Of a stretch of 64,000 nucleotides of DNA, positions 43,169 through 55,570 are shown one piece after another. Source of the stretch: Mycobacteroides chelonae CCUG 47445 (GTDB lineage: Bacteria > Actinomycetota > Actinomycetes > Mycobacteriales > Mycobacteriaceae); NCBI RefSeq assembly GCF_001632805.1, contig NZ_CP007220.1:124001-188000 (forward strand), read 5' to 3'. Within the stretch, counting starts at the first letter, position 1. The number at the start of each line of letters is the position of its first letter. The notes beneath the pieces were generated by a model that was not told the DNA's origin, ran no database searches, and worked only from the letters and a program-made list of their open reading frames with translations. A program made the translations under genes and the position numbers.

Positions 43169-45105
43169 TGAGTGACATCCCATTCGGTCCCATCGATTCG
43201 ACGGAATCGCATGCGGTGAGCCTGCTGTCGCGGGTGATCCTGCCCCGGCCGGGCGAGCCACTCGACGTGCGCAAGCTCTACATCGTCGAGTCCGAGACCA
43301 ACGACCGGCGTGCGCACGCACCCACCCGCACCACGCTGGAGATCGGGGCGGAGTCCGAGGTCTCGTTCGCCACCTATTTCAACGCGTTCCCGGCAAGCTA
43401 CTGGCGGCGTTGGTCGACGTTGGAGAACGTCGTGCTGCACATCGAGCTGTCCGGTGCCGGTCGCGTGGACGTGTACCGGACCAAGGCGACCGGTGCGCGA
43501 ATCACGGTGGGAGGCACTCAGTTCAGTGGTGCCAATGCGGTGATCGAATTCGAGATCGGCCTGGACGCCTTCGAAGACGGTGGCTGGATCTGGTTCGACA
43601 TCACCACCGACACCGAGGTGGCAGTGCACAACGCGGGCTGGTACGCCGCGACCGCCGCACCCGGCCGGGCCAGCATCACCGTCGGTATCCCAACCTTCAA
43701 CCGCCCCGGAGACTGCGTGAACGCCCTTAAGGCGCTCGCTTCGGATCCCCAGGTGGACAAGGTAATAACCGCCGTCATCGTCCCCGACCAGGGCACCAAC
43801 AAGGCCAAGGACCATCCCGAGTGGGCGGCCGCAGCGGGGCCGCTCGGTGACCGCCTGCGGGTATACGACCAGCCGAACCTCGGCGGTTCGGGCGGCTACA
43901 GCCGGGTCATGTACGAGGCGCTCAAGAACACCGACTGCGAGCAGATCCTCTACATGGACGACGACATCCGGATCGAGCCGGATTCGATCCTGCGGGCGCT
44001 GGCGCTGAGCCGTTTCGCCAAGTCCCCCATGCTCGTCGGTGGCCAGATGCTCAACTTGCAGGAGCCCTCGCACCTGCATGTGATGGGTGAGATGGTCAAC
44101 CGCGACAACTTCATGTGGACCAGCGCGCCATTCGCCGAGTACGACCACGACTTCGCCGAGGAGCCGCTGGCGGATTCTCCGGACCTGCACCGGCGCATCG
44201 ATGTCGACTACAACGGCTGGTGGATGTGCATGATTCCCCGCGTGGTCGCCGAGGAACTCGGCCAGCCGTTGCCGTTGTTCATCAAATGGGACGACGCCGA
44301 GTACGGGATCCGCGCCAACGAACATGGTTACGGCACCGCGTCTATGCCGGGCACCGCGATCTGGCACATGGCCTGGAGCGACAAGGACGACGCCATCGAC
44401 TGGCAGGCCTACTTCCACCTGCGTAACCGGCTGGTGGTCGCGGCTCTGCATTGGGACAACCCGATCCGCGGTCTGCTCGCCAGCTCGCTGAAGGCCACCT
44501 TCAAACACCTGCTGTGCCTGGAGTACTCGACCGTGGCCATCCAGAACCGGGCCATTGACGACTTCCTGGCAGGGCCCGGGCACATCGCGTCGATTCTCGA
44601 GTCGGCGCTGCCCGACGTGCGCAAGATGCGTCAGCAGTTCCCGGACGCCGTCGTACTCCCGACAGCCACCTCGCTGCCTTCGCCCTCCGGACGCCGCAAG
44701 GTGCACAAGCCACCGGTTTCCCTGCCCGCCATCGGGTTACGGCTCTCCCGCGGCGTGATCCACCAGCTGAAGAAGGAAAACCCCGAGCATCACGTGCGCC
44801 CGGAGCTGAACGTGGCGACCCAGGATGCCCGTTGGTTTCTACTGTGCCGTGTCGACGGCGTCACCGTCACCACCGCCGACGGGCGGGGCGTGGTGTACCG
44901 CCAGCGTGATCGGGCCAAGATGTTCGAGCTGCTGCGCGCGTCGGCGCGTCGCCACCTGCAGCTGATGCGTAATTTCAACAAGATGCGCAAGACCTACCGC
45001 AACGCGCTGCCGACGCTGACCAGTAAAGAGCAGTGGGAGAACATCCTCGGCATCGGTAAAGACGATCCAGCTGCTCGGTCGACATCGTCCGGGGTGAGTG
45101 CATGA
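43168..45105 (+). CDS. glfT2: Galactofuranosyltransferase GlfT2
   Basis: 645 residues. The N-terminal beta-barrel domain precedes a GT-A GT2 domain with the DXD motif YMDDDIRIEPD at about residue 256, the WDDAEYGIRANEHG acceptor loop and IWHMAW. It polymerises the galactan with alternating beta-(1,5) and beta-(1,6) linkages from UDP-Galf on the cytosolic membrane face. It overlaps the following phosphatase gene by four bases. The order glf-glfT2 is conserved in mycobacteria. Confidence 0.97.
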
Positions 45106-45665
45106 CCGGTCTGCTGCCGGGCGAGGTGACCGCGCCCCAGGGGGAGACTGCGGTTCTTGTCGCCGTGCAGTCGGCCCTCGCTGGTCGGCCCGGGGTGCTC
45201 AGCACCGCCCGCGGCCTGTCCCATTTCGGTGAGCACAGCATCGGCTGGGTGGCCGCGGCGCTGATCGGTGCCGCCATCAACTGGCGAGACAAGCCACGCA
45301 GGCGCAGCTGGTTGGCCGCGGGTGCCGGTGCCTTTGGTGCTCATGCCGCGTCGGTGGTCATCAAACGTGTGGTGCGCCGGCGGCGTCCCAGCCATGAGGC
45401 GGTGCGGGTGAACGTCGGTACCCCGAGCCGGTTGAGCTTCCCCTCCTCACACGCGACCTCGACCGCGGCCGCCGCGGTGCTTTTGGCGCCGCTGACCGGA
45501 TTGCCGTTGCCCGCTCTGCTGATTCCGCCGATGGCGTTGTCGCGGTTGGTTCTTGGCGTGCACTACCCCACAGATGTGGCCGCCGGCGCTGCCCTGGGCG
45601 CGCTGATCGGTACGGCCGTTCGCCGGGCGGACTCGCGCCTGGCGCTCAAGGAGGAACAGATATGA
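45102..45665 (+). CDS. PAP2-superfamily phosphatase (Rv3807c-type)
   Basis: 187 residues, membrane bound. The PAP2 motifs are VIKRVVRRRRPS (KX6RP), FPSSHAT (PSGH-like) and SRLVLGVHYPTDV (SRX5HX3D). The equivalent in M. tuberculosis is proposed to dephosphorylate decaprenylphosphoryl-5-phosphoribose on the route to decaprenylphosphoryl arabinose. It overlaps both neighbours by four bases, between glfT2 and ubiA, which fits that role. Confidence 0.9.
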   Translation: MTGLLPGEVTAPQGETAVLVAVQSALAGRPGVLSTARGLSHFGEHSIGWVAAALIGAAINWRDKPRRRSWLAAGAGAFGAHAASVVIKRVVRRRRPSHEAVRVNVGTPSRLSFPSSHATSTAAAAVLLAPLTGLPLPALLIPPMALSRLVLGVHYPTDVAAGAALGALIGTAVRRADSRLALKEEQI

Positions 45666-46576
45666 GCGAGGAGCCGGCACCCACCGCAGGCCCGCCCAAG
45701 AATCTCGTCTCGGGGATCATCAAGGCGGTACGCCCGCGTCAATGGGTGAAGAATGTTCTGGTTTTCGCGGCGCCGTTGGCGGCGCTCGGCGACATTTCGC
45801 CGCACGACTACCGGGGCATTTTCATCCGGGTCGCCATCGCCTTTGTTGCCTTCAGCATGGCGGCGTCGTCGATCTACCTGATCAACGACGCCCGGGATGT
45901 CGAGGCCGACCGACAGCACCCCACCAAGCGGTTCCGGCCGATCGCCGCAGGGGTTCTGCCGATACCCGCCGCGTACGGGCTTGCGGTCGTGTTGGTGGCC
46001 GGATCATTGGGCATCGCCTCTCGGGTCAGCCTCAACCTGGTCATCGTGATAGCGATCTATATCGCCATCCAGCTGGCCTACTGTTTTGGCCTCAAACACC
46101 AGCCGGTCATCGACATCTGCATCGTCTCCTCGGCGTATCTCATTCGCGCGATCGCCGGTGGTGTGGCCGCTGGCGTGTATCTGTCGCAGTGGTTCCTGCT
46201 GATCATGGCCTTCGGGTCGCTCATGATGACCGCGGGTAAGCGCTATGCCGAATTGCAGATCGTCGAGAAGACCGGCGCCAAGATCCGTAAGTCGCTCGAG
46301 GGATACACATCCAGTTACCTGCGGTTCGTCTGGACGCTGTCGGCCACCGCGATCGTGGTCTGCTACGGACTGTGGGCCTTCGAACGTGACCACCGCGCCG
46401 GATCCTGGTTTGTGGCGTCGATGATCCCGTTCACCATCGCCATCCTGCGCTACGCGGTCGATGTCGACGGGGGCGAGGCAGGCGAGCCCGAGGAGATCGC
46501 TCTGGGGGACAGGGTGTTGCAATTCCTGTTCGTCGCATGGATCGGATCGCTCGGTGCGGCCTTCTACTTCTCCTAA
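45662..46576 (+). CDS. ubiA: Decaprenyl-phosphate phosphoribosyltransferase
   Basis: 304 residues with about nine membrane helices, a UbiA-fold prenyl/phosphoribosyltransferase. The Asp-rich motif is NDARDVEADRQHPTKRFRP at about residue 75; the second, GKRYAELQIVEKTGAKIRKS, lies near 190. It transfers 5-phosphoribose from PRPP to decaprenyl phosphate, giving the precursor of the arabinose donor for arabinogalactan and lipoarabinomannan. It is an established target in the ethambutol pathway. Confidence 0.95.
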   Translation: MSEEPAPTAGPPKNLVSGIIKAVRPRQWVKNVLVFAAPLAALGDISPHDYRGIFIRVAIAFVAFSMAASSIYLINDARDVEADRQHPTKRFRPIAAGVLPIPAAYGLAVVLVAGSLGIASRVSLNLVIVIAIYIAIQLAYCFGLKHQPVIDICIVSSAYLIRAIAGGVAAGVYLSQWFLLIMAFGSLMMTAGKRYAELQIVEKTGAKIRKSLEGYTSSYLRFVWTLSATAIVVCYGLWAFERDHRAGSWFVASMIPFTIAILRYAVDVDGGEAGEPEEIALGDRVLQFLFVAWIGSLGAAFYFS

Positions 46577-46619
46577 CCCCCAACCCGGCCCGGGCACGAA
46601 TGGCCTGACCCGCTTCACG

Positions 46620-48575
46620 GTGTGGGTCAGCGTCCTTACCGTGACTGTGTTGTTCGGCTGGGGGGCCTGGCAGCGGCGTTGGATCGCCGATGACGGTCTC
46701 ATCGTGCTGCGTACCGTGCGAAATCTGCTGGCGGGCAACGGACCCGTCTTCAACAAGGGAGAACGGGTAGAGGCCAACACCTCCACGGTGTGGACCTACC
46801 TGACATATCTGGGCGGCTGGGCCGGCGGAGGTATTCGCCTGGAGTACGTGGCGTTGGCCCTGTCGCTGGTGCTCAGCCTGGTCGGCGTCGCGCTGGCGAT
46901 TCTGGGCACCGCCCGGTTGTACGCGCCGCTGCTTGCCGGACGTGCCGCGGTCATGGTGCCCGCCGGAATGCTGGTGTACATCGCCATCCCACCGGCCCGC
47001 GATTTCGCCACCTCCGGCCTGGAAAACGGTTTGGTGCTGGCATATTTGGGCGGACTGTGGCTCATGATGGTGATCTGGGCGCAGGCCGTGCGCGCGCCCG
47101 TGACCCTTGATCGACGCGGCGGCCCACATCAGCCGGTAGATCCGCGGATCGTGCATGCCGACCGAAAAGACCAGAAAGACGTTCTCAGCAGACGATTCAC
47201 GATAGGGCTGGCCTTCATGGCCGGGCTGAGCGTGCTGATCCGTCCGGAGCTGGCCCTCGTCGGGGGCGGCTTCCTGGTGATGATGCTGGTCGCCGCCCGT
47301 GGGTTCACCAGCCGGGTGTACATCGTGGCGGCCGGCGGAGCGCTGCCCGTGCTGTACCAGATTTTCCGGATGGGCTACTACGGCCTCTTGGTGCCCAGTA
47401 CGGCGATCGCCAAGGACGCCTCGGGCTCTAAATGGGGGCAGGGCTTCGTCTACCTGCAAAACATGAACTCCCCGTACCTCATCTGGGTGCCGACGGTGCT
47501 GCTCATCGCGCTCGGGGTGGCTGCCTATCAGGCCCGCCGAGGTCAATGGTGGGTGCGTCAGGTGGCTGCCCCCGGTTACGGGTGGTTGGCGCGGCTTGTC
47601 CAAAACCCCACCGCCGTAGTCATTTTCATGCTTGCAAGCGGATTCATCCAGGGTGTGTACTGGATCCGTCAGGGCGGGGACTTCATGCACGCGCGCGTGC
47701 TGTTAACCCCGGTGTTCTGCATGCTGCTCCCCATCGCGGTGGTTCCGCTGGCGGCGCCGGACAGTGCGGCCTTCACGCCCAAGCAGGCTCGGCTGCTCAC
47801 CGGGGCCACCATCGGGCTTTTCGCGGGTATCGCCGGTTGGGCGTTGTGGGTGGCGAACTCGCCGGGAATGGGAGGTGACGGCACCAAGGTCACCTACAGC
47901 GGCATCGTCGACGAGCGGCGCTTCTACGCGCAGGCGACCGGCGTCGCGCATCCGCTGACCGCCGCGGACTACCTGAACTACCCGCGCATGCGGGCCGTGC
48001 TGGTGGCGATCGATAACACCCCCGATGGCGCTTTGTTGCTGCCGTCGGGGAACTACGACCAGTGGGATGTGGTGCCGGCCATCCCGCCGCCGCCCCCGAT
48101 CCCACACGATTACCGCGGGCCGCACGCGGTTCTGTTCACCAACTTGGGCATGCTCGGCATGAACCTGGGTCTGGATGTGCGGATCGTGGACCAGATCGGG
48201 TTGGCCAATCCATTGGCCGCGCACACCACGCGCATCACGGATGGACGCATCGGCCACGATAAGGATCTGTTCCCGGAGTGGATGATTGCGGACGGGCCCT
48301 GGCTTAAGCGGTACCCTTACATCCCGCGGTATCTCAGCCAGGACTGGGTCGCCGAGGCCGTGGAGGCGCTCAAATGCCCGCGGACCGAAGCGATGTTGGG
48401 TTCGATACGGCGGCCTCTCTCACCTCGGCTTTTCGTGTCGAATCTGGTGCACTCCGCGGAGTTCACCACGTACCGGTTCGACCGTGTTCCCCGTCTTGAG
48501 CTGGCTCGATGCGGTCTGCCGATGCCGAAGCTGGATACCCCGCCGTACACTGGGCTTCCGGCGACCGGTCCCTAG
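46620..48575 (+). CDS. aftB: Arabinofuranosyltransferase AftB
   Basis: About 651 residues: about ten membrane helices in the N-terminal part and a large periplasmic C-terminal domain. The GT-C signature WIADDGLIVLRTVRNLLAG with its Asp pair follows the first helix; GERVEANTSTVWTYL is also typical. AftB adds the terminal beta-(1,2)-arabinofuranose residues from decaprenylphosphoryl arabinose. GTG at 46620 matches the start expected by similarity to the shorter M. tuberculosis protein; the frame is open upstream but that overlaps ubiA and is not coding. An insertion around residues 160-190 explains part of the extra length. Confidence 0.93.
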   Translation: MWVSVLTVTVLFGWGAWQRRWIADDGLIVLRTVRNLLAGNGPVFNKGERVEANTSTVWTYLTYLGGWAGGGIRLEYVALALSLVLSLVGVALAILGTARLYAPLLAGRAAVMVPAGMLVYIAIPPARDFATSGLENGLVLAYLGGLWLMMVIWAQAVRAPVTLDRRGGPHQPVDPRIVHADRKDQKDVLSRRFTIGLAFMAGLSVLIRPELALVGGGFLVMMLVAARGFTSRVYIVAAGGALPVLYQIFRMGYYGLLVPSTAIAKDASGSKWGQGFVYLQNMNSPYLIWVPTVLLIALGVAAYQARRGQWWVRQVAAPGYGWLARLVQNPTAVVIFMLASGFIQGVYWIRQGGDFMHARVLLTPVFCMLLPIAVVPLAAPDSAAFTPKQARLLTGATIGLFAGIAGWALWVANSPGMGGDGTKVTYSGIVDERRFYAQATGVAHPLTAADYLNYPRMRAVLVAIDNTPDGALLLPSGNYDQWDVVPAIPPPPPIPHDYRGPHAVLFTNLGMLGMNLGLDVRIVDQIGLANPLAAHTTRITDGRIGHDKDLFPEWMIADGPWLKRYPYIPRYLSQDWVAEAVEALKCPRTEAMLGSIRRPLSPRLFVSNLVHSAEFTTYRFDRVPRLELARCGLPMPKLDTPPYTGLPATGP

Positions 48576-48650
48576 AGCGATCCCGCCCGGGTCCTCGAAG
48601 CGACCGCGCCTGCGGGTTTCTGTGTCCGAATCGAGATCCCAATTAGGTAA

Positions 48651-49739
<1,089 letters not shown>

Positions 49740-49788
49740 GGTCTCGGGGCACCTTGAGAAGGTCCGCAGGCGCACATGGTGATGGTGC

Positions 49789-49817
49789 TGACAGGTTCAA
49801 AGATGTGGTTGACTACC
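49789..49817 (+). promoter_or_regulatory. Conserved upstream element of antigen 85 gene 2
   Basis: TGACAG, seven variable bases, then GATGTGGTTGACTACC. All 22 fixed bases recur at 51015-51043 before gene 3. It contains TTGAC, a possible -35 hexamer. The start of gene 2 is 83 bases further on. Confidence 0.6.
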
Positions 49818-49899
49818 GCGCGAGTATGCGATGGGCGTCCATCAAATCCCTTGACCTGCGCGTGGGAAATCGATTGAAACAGATGGGAAAACGAAGTAA

Positions 49900-50880
<981 letters not shown>

Positions 50881-50891
50881 GCCTAAGCAGT

Positions 50892-50941
50892 CGAAAGAGC
50901 GGTGGTCACCCTGTCTTTGACAGGTGGCCACCGCTCTTTCG
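50892..50941 (+). terminator. Intrinsic terminator after antigen 85 gene 2
   Basis: A 19-base outer stem (50892-50910 with 50923-50941, one G-U pair) is extended by CTGTC/GACAG around TTT. The stem lies 12 bases past the stop and is followed by a short T-rich stretch. It isolates gene 2 from gene 3, so each has its own promoter. Confidence 0.85.
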
Positions 50942-51014
50942 TTGTTTCGCCGGATTGTGTCTCAAGACCACATCGGTCTGGTTGCGGAGCACCAACAACC
51001 GTGACGGGATGTGT

Positions 51015-51043
51015 TGACAGCCCTCCTGATGTGGTTGACTACC
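51015..51043 (+). promoter_or_regulatory. Conserved upstream element of antigen 85 gene 3
   Basis: A second copy of TGACAG-N7-GATGTGGTTGACTACC, here with CCCTCCT in the variable gap. The gene starts 71 bases beyond its end. The shared element between genes 2 and 3 suggests coregulation and marks the extent of the duplication. Confidence 0.6.
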
Positions 51044-51092
51044 TCGGGGACCCCACAGGATGTCTGTCGGCCTGACATGTAACGCCGACTGA

Positions 51093-52094
<1,002 letters not shown>

Positions 52095-52110
52095 TCATCA
52101 CTGACAATCG

Positions 52111-52146
52111 CAAAAGCGGCGGCCACTTCGGTGGTCGCCGCTTTTG
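52111..52146 (+). terminator. Intrinsic terminator with a UUCG loop after antigen 85 gene 3
   Basis: A 16-base stem (52111-52126 with 52131-52146, one G-U pair) closes a TTCG tetraloop. The stem ends in CTTTTG, giving a short T-run. It lies 16 bases after the stop. Confidence 0.88.
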
Positions 52147-52307
52147 TCGTTTCGGAGATCGCCGACGGCCACAATCGAGTAACGAATTCTGTGCTGTGAC
52201 GATCATTTGCGCAGGTGCGGGTGGCATCGGTTCGGTAGCCTCGCTCGGGGCTCCCGGTACCGTGGAGCAAGCTGCGAGACCGCACGTCACGAATGGCCAG
52301 GAGACAC

Positions 52308-53318
52308 ATGCCCAAGACCTCGAGTAGTAAACGGCACCGGATTCTCGGTTTGGCCGCGGCGCTGGCCGTTGCCGTCGTCGTCATCCTGGTGATCGCGATC
52401 GTCGTGGTCATCGTCCGCAGGCCCGACGATGTCACGCCCCCCGCGGGGCAGGTGACGACGACGACACCGCCGCTGACGCGTCCCGGCCAGAAGCCACGGC
52501 CGGCGTTCCAGAGCGCCGACTGCCCCGATGTGCAGGCGCTCATCATCCCGGGTACCTGGGAGTCATCGCGCACCGACGACCCGCTCAACCCGACAGAGTT
52601 TCCACGGTCACTGCTGCTGAACGTGTCCCGGCCGATCACCGAGAAGTTCGACAAGGCCCGGCTGGAGACCTGGACGGTGCCGTACACCGCCCAGTTCCAC
52701 AACCCATTCGCCAATGACAACCAGATGTCATACAACGACAGCCGCAAGGAAGGCACCGACCGGGCGGTCAAACAGCTGTCCGAGATGTACGACCGGTGCC
52801 CACTCACCAGCTATGTTCTGGTTGGTTTCTCGCAGGGTGCGGTGATCGCCGGTGACATCGCCAACCAGATCGGAAATGGCGAGGGACCCGTCGACCAGGA
52901 CCTGGTGCTCGGCGTGACATTGATCGCAGACGGCCGCCGCCAGGACGGGGTCGGACTGTCGCCAGGGCCCAACCCGCCCGGGCAGGGCGCCGAGGTCACC
53001 CTGGGTGATCTGGGGGTGCTGGATTCCTTCGGTCTGAAGATGTCGGGCCCGCGTCCGGGTGGATTTGGTGAGCTCAACGGTCGCACCAACCAGATCTGTG
53101 GAACCGGTGACCTCATCTGCGCGGCGCCGCCGGACGCCTTCAATATCTCCAACCTGGGTAAGACGCTGGACATTCTGTCCGGGGGCGCGGGTGCCCCGGT
53201 ACACGCGCTGTACGCCACGCCGGAGTTTTGGCAGATTGACGGCCAGCCGGCGACGGTGTGGACCACCAACTGGGCCGAGGGGCTCATCGAGAAGGCGCCC
53301 CACCCCAAGCACGGCTGA
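52308..53318 (+). CDS. culp6: Cutinase-like phospholipase/thioesterase Culp6 (Rv3802c-type)
   Basis: 336 residues, the same length as the M. tuberculosis protein. A membrane anchor (about 16-38) leads to a cutinase domain: [15 protein letters not shown], catalytic Ser in [13 protein letters not shown], Asp and His supplied near the end ([12 protein letters not shown] and the [12 protein letters not shown] region). It acts in the periplasm and is linked to mycolic-acid metabolism and essential growth. ATG at 52308 follows an AGGAG ribosome-binding site; an upstream ATG at 52293 lacks one. It precedes fadD32 by 289 bases. Confidence 0.94.
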   Translation: MPKTSSSKRHRILGLAAALAVAVVVILVIAIVVVIVRRPDDVTPPAGQVTTTTPPLTRPGQKPRPAFQSADCPDVQALIIPGTWESSRTDDPLNPTEFPRSLLLNVSRPITEKFDKARLETWTVPYTAQFHNPFANDNQMSYNDSRKEGTDRAVKQLSEMYDRCPLTSYVLVGFSQGAVIAGDIANQIGNGEGPVDQDLVLGVTLIADGRRQDGVGLSPGPNPPGQGAEVTLGDLGVLDSFGLKMSGPRPGGFGELNGRTNQICGTGDLICAAPPDAFNISNLGKTLDILSGGAGAPVHALYATPEFWQIDGQPATVWTTNWAEGLIEKAPHPKHG

Positions 53319-53607
53319 CAAGCGTCGATGTCATCTTCGCAACAGGGCGCCGAGATATTTGGAGGGCACGGTACGCTCGCCTAAGATTAAGAGAAAATTA
53401 AGACTGTAAGCCGTTCGCGGGGTCGAGTGATTTTGGCTGGCCGACGCTGACCGATAATCTCGTCGCGAATGGCCGCCTGAGCTGCCGTAGTACGCGATCG
53501 CCTCTCGGTACGATCATCGAGGATTTGACGTTCGCGATGACGCGTGCTCGCGAATGCCTCAGGCCCGCGAAACGCGCATCATGCGCCGTCATAGGAGAGA
53601 AGCACAC
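53319..53607 (+). promoter_or_regulatory. Intergenic promoter region of the fadD32 operon
   Basis: 289 bases separate culp6 from fadD32. A tentative promoter is TTGGCT at about 53432 with GATAAT some 14 bases later. An AGGAGAG ribosome-binding site lies seven bases before the fadD32 ATG. No conserved gene is seen here. Confidence 0.35.
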
Positions 53608-55521
53608 ATGGCGTTCGACAACCCGTTCCTCGACTCGGCGGGCCACATCAAGTTCCCCGAGGACGGGAGCATCGTTGGCCACGTCGAAGGTTGGGCGGAG
53701 TCGCAGGGCGACAGCCTGGCCTACCGGTTCCTCGACTTCTCGACAGAGCGCGACGGCGCCTACATCGACATCACCTGGTCGCAGTTCGGCGCGCGCAACC
53801 GCGCCGTCGCGGCCCGCCTGCAGCAGGTGACCAAGCCGGGCGACCGTGTCGCCATCCTGGCCCCGCAGAGCCTCGACTATCTCGTCGCGCATTTCGGTGC
53901 GCTCTATGCCGGCGCGATCTCGGTGCCGTTGTTCGATCCCAGCGAGGCCGGCCATGCGGGCCGGCTACACGCGGTCCTCGACGACTGCCAGCCGTCCGCG
54001 GTGCTCACCACGACCGATTGCGCCGAGGGAGTGCGGAAGTTCTTCCGGAACCGTCCCCCCAAGGAGCGTCCCCGTGTGATCGCGGTCGATGCGATTCCCG
54101 AGGACGTCGGGCAGACCTGGGTAGAGCCCGTGGCCACCAAGGACACCATCGCCTACCTGCAGTACACCTCCGGCTCGACCCGCGCCCCGGCCGGCGTGCA
54201 GATCACACACCTGTCGCTGGCCACCAACCTGCTGCAGCTGGTCGACGCGTTGTCGCAGCAAGAAGGCAAGGACGGCCAGTCCGGGCACCGCGGGACGACC
54301 TGGCTGCCGTTCTTCCACGACATGGGTCTGATCACGGTGATGGTGCCGTCCATGATCGGCGAGCACATGACCGTGATGAGCCCGGCGGCGTTCATCCGCC
54401 GCCCGCTGCGCTGGCTGCGGGAAATGGGCGTCAAGGGCGATAACCGCGACGGAACCTATTCGGCGCTGCCCAACTTCGCCTTCGAGCATTGCGCATTGCG
54501 CGGTCTGCCCAAGGAGGGCGAGCCGCCGCTGGACCTGTCGAACGTGTACTCGATCATCAACGGTTCCGAGCCGGTGTCCACGGCCTCGATCAAGAAGTTC
54601 TGCGATGCCTTCGAGCCGTACGGCTTTGATCCCAGGGCGATTCACCCGTCGTACGGCATGGCCGAGGCCACTCTGTTCGTGACCTCGACCATTTGGAACA
54701 CGGAGCGGGCGCGCGTGCTTCACGTGGACCGCACCGAACTCAACGCCGGGCGCATCGTGCAGGTGGAGCCGGGTGCCGACAACTCGGTGACTCAGGTGTC
54801 CAGCGGCCGGATGGCCCGGGACGAATGGGGCGTGATCGTCGACGGCGAGACCGCGTCGGAACTCCCCGACGGGCAGATCGGCGAGATCTGGTTGCACGGC
54901 AACAACATTGGATCCGGCTACTGGGGCCGGGAAGAAGAGACGCGTGCTGCTTTCCATAACACGCTCAAGTCACGGATCTCCGAATCCCACGCCGAGGGCG
55001 TGCCTGATGATGCCAACTGGCTCAACACCGGCGACCTCGGAGTATGGGTTGACGGCGAGCTGTACATCACCGGCCGCGTCAAGGACCTCATCATCGTGGA
55101 CGGACGTAACCACTACCCGCAGGATGTGGAGTTCACCGCACAGGAGGCCAACAAGGCGCTGCGCCCGGGATATGTGGCCGCGTTCTCGGTGCCGGCCAAC
55201 CAGCTGCCGCAGGTGGTCTTCGACAATCCGCATGCCGGCCTCAAGTACGACCCGGAGGATTCCTCGGAGCAGCTGGTCATCGTGGGCGAGCGCAGTGTGG
55301 GTGGACACAAGTCGGACAACCAGCAGGTCGGTGACGATGTGCGTGCCGCCATCGCCGTGCGTCACGGTGTGACAGTGCGAGACGTGCTGCTGGTGCCCGC
55401 CGGCTCGATCGCCCGGACCTCCAGCGGCAAGATCGCCCGCCGCGCCGCCCGGACCAGCTACCTGGACGGCAGCCTGCGCGGCGGATACCAGCAGACCGCA
55501 TTCCCCGACGACCGGCAGTAA
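53608..55521 (+). CDS. fadD32: Long-chain fatty-acid-AMP ligase FadD32
   Basis: 637 residues, identical in length to M. tuberculosis FadD32. Adenylate-forming motifs are [18 protein letters not shown] (A3), [10 protein letters not shown] (A5) and the FAAL-specific insertion region between the N- and C-domains; [23 protein letters not shown] ([18 protein letters not shown]) is A7. It activates C48-C62 meromycolic acid as an acyl-AMP and loads the N-terminal carrier domain of Pks13. It is the first gene of the fadD32-pks13-accD4 operon. Confidence 0.97.
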   Translation: MAFDNPFLDSAGHIKFPEDGSIVGHVEGWAESQGDSLAYRFLDFSTERDGAYIDITWSQFGARNRAVAARLQQVTKPGDRVAILAPQSLDYLVAHFGALYAGAISVPLFDPSEAGHAGRLHAVLDDCQPSAVLTTTDCAEGVRKFFRNRPPKERPRVIAVDAIPEDVGQTWVEPVATKDTIAYLQYTSGSTRAPAGVQITHLSLATNLLQLVDALSQQEGKDGQSGHRGTTWLPFFHDMGLITVMVPSMIGEHMTVMSPAAFIRRPLRWLREMGVKGDNRDGTYSALPNFAFEHCALRGLPKEGEPPLDLSNVYSIINGSEPVSTASIKKFCDAFEPYGFDPRAIHPSYGMAEATLFVTSTIWNTERARVLHVDRTELNAGRIVQVEPGADNSVTQVSSGRMARDEWGVIVDGETASELPDGQIGEIWLHGNNIGSGYWGREEETRAAFHNTLKSRISESHAEGVPDDANWLNTGDLGVWVDGELYITGRVKDLIIVDGRNHYPQDVEFTAQEANKALRPGYVAAFSVPANQLPQVVFDNPHAGLKYDPEDSSEQLVIVGERSVGGHKSDNQQVGDDVRAAIAVRHGVTVRDVLLVPAGSIARTSSGKIARRAARTSYLDGSLRGGYQQTAFPDDRQ

Positions 55522-55570
55522 CCGTTTATACACGGTCGTCCGTACGCAACACCCCGGAGAGGGCTCGAAC

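Noticed and set aside
46461..46619. Upstream extension of the AftB frame
   Set aside because: It overlaps the end of ubiA, and AftB homologues begin near the WVSVLTVTVLFGW helix.
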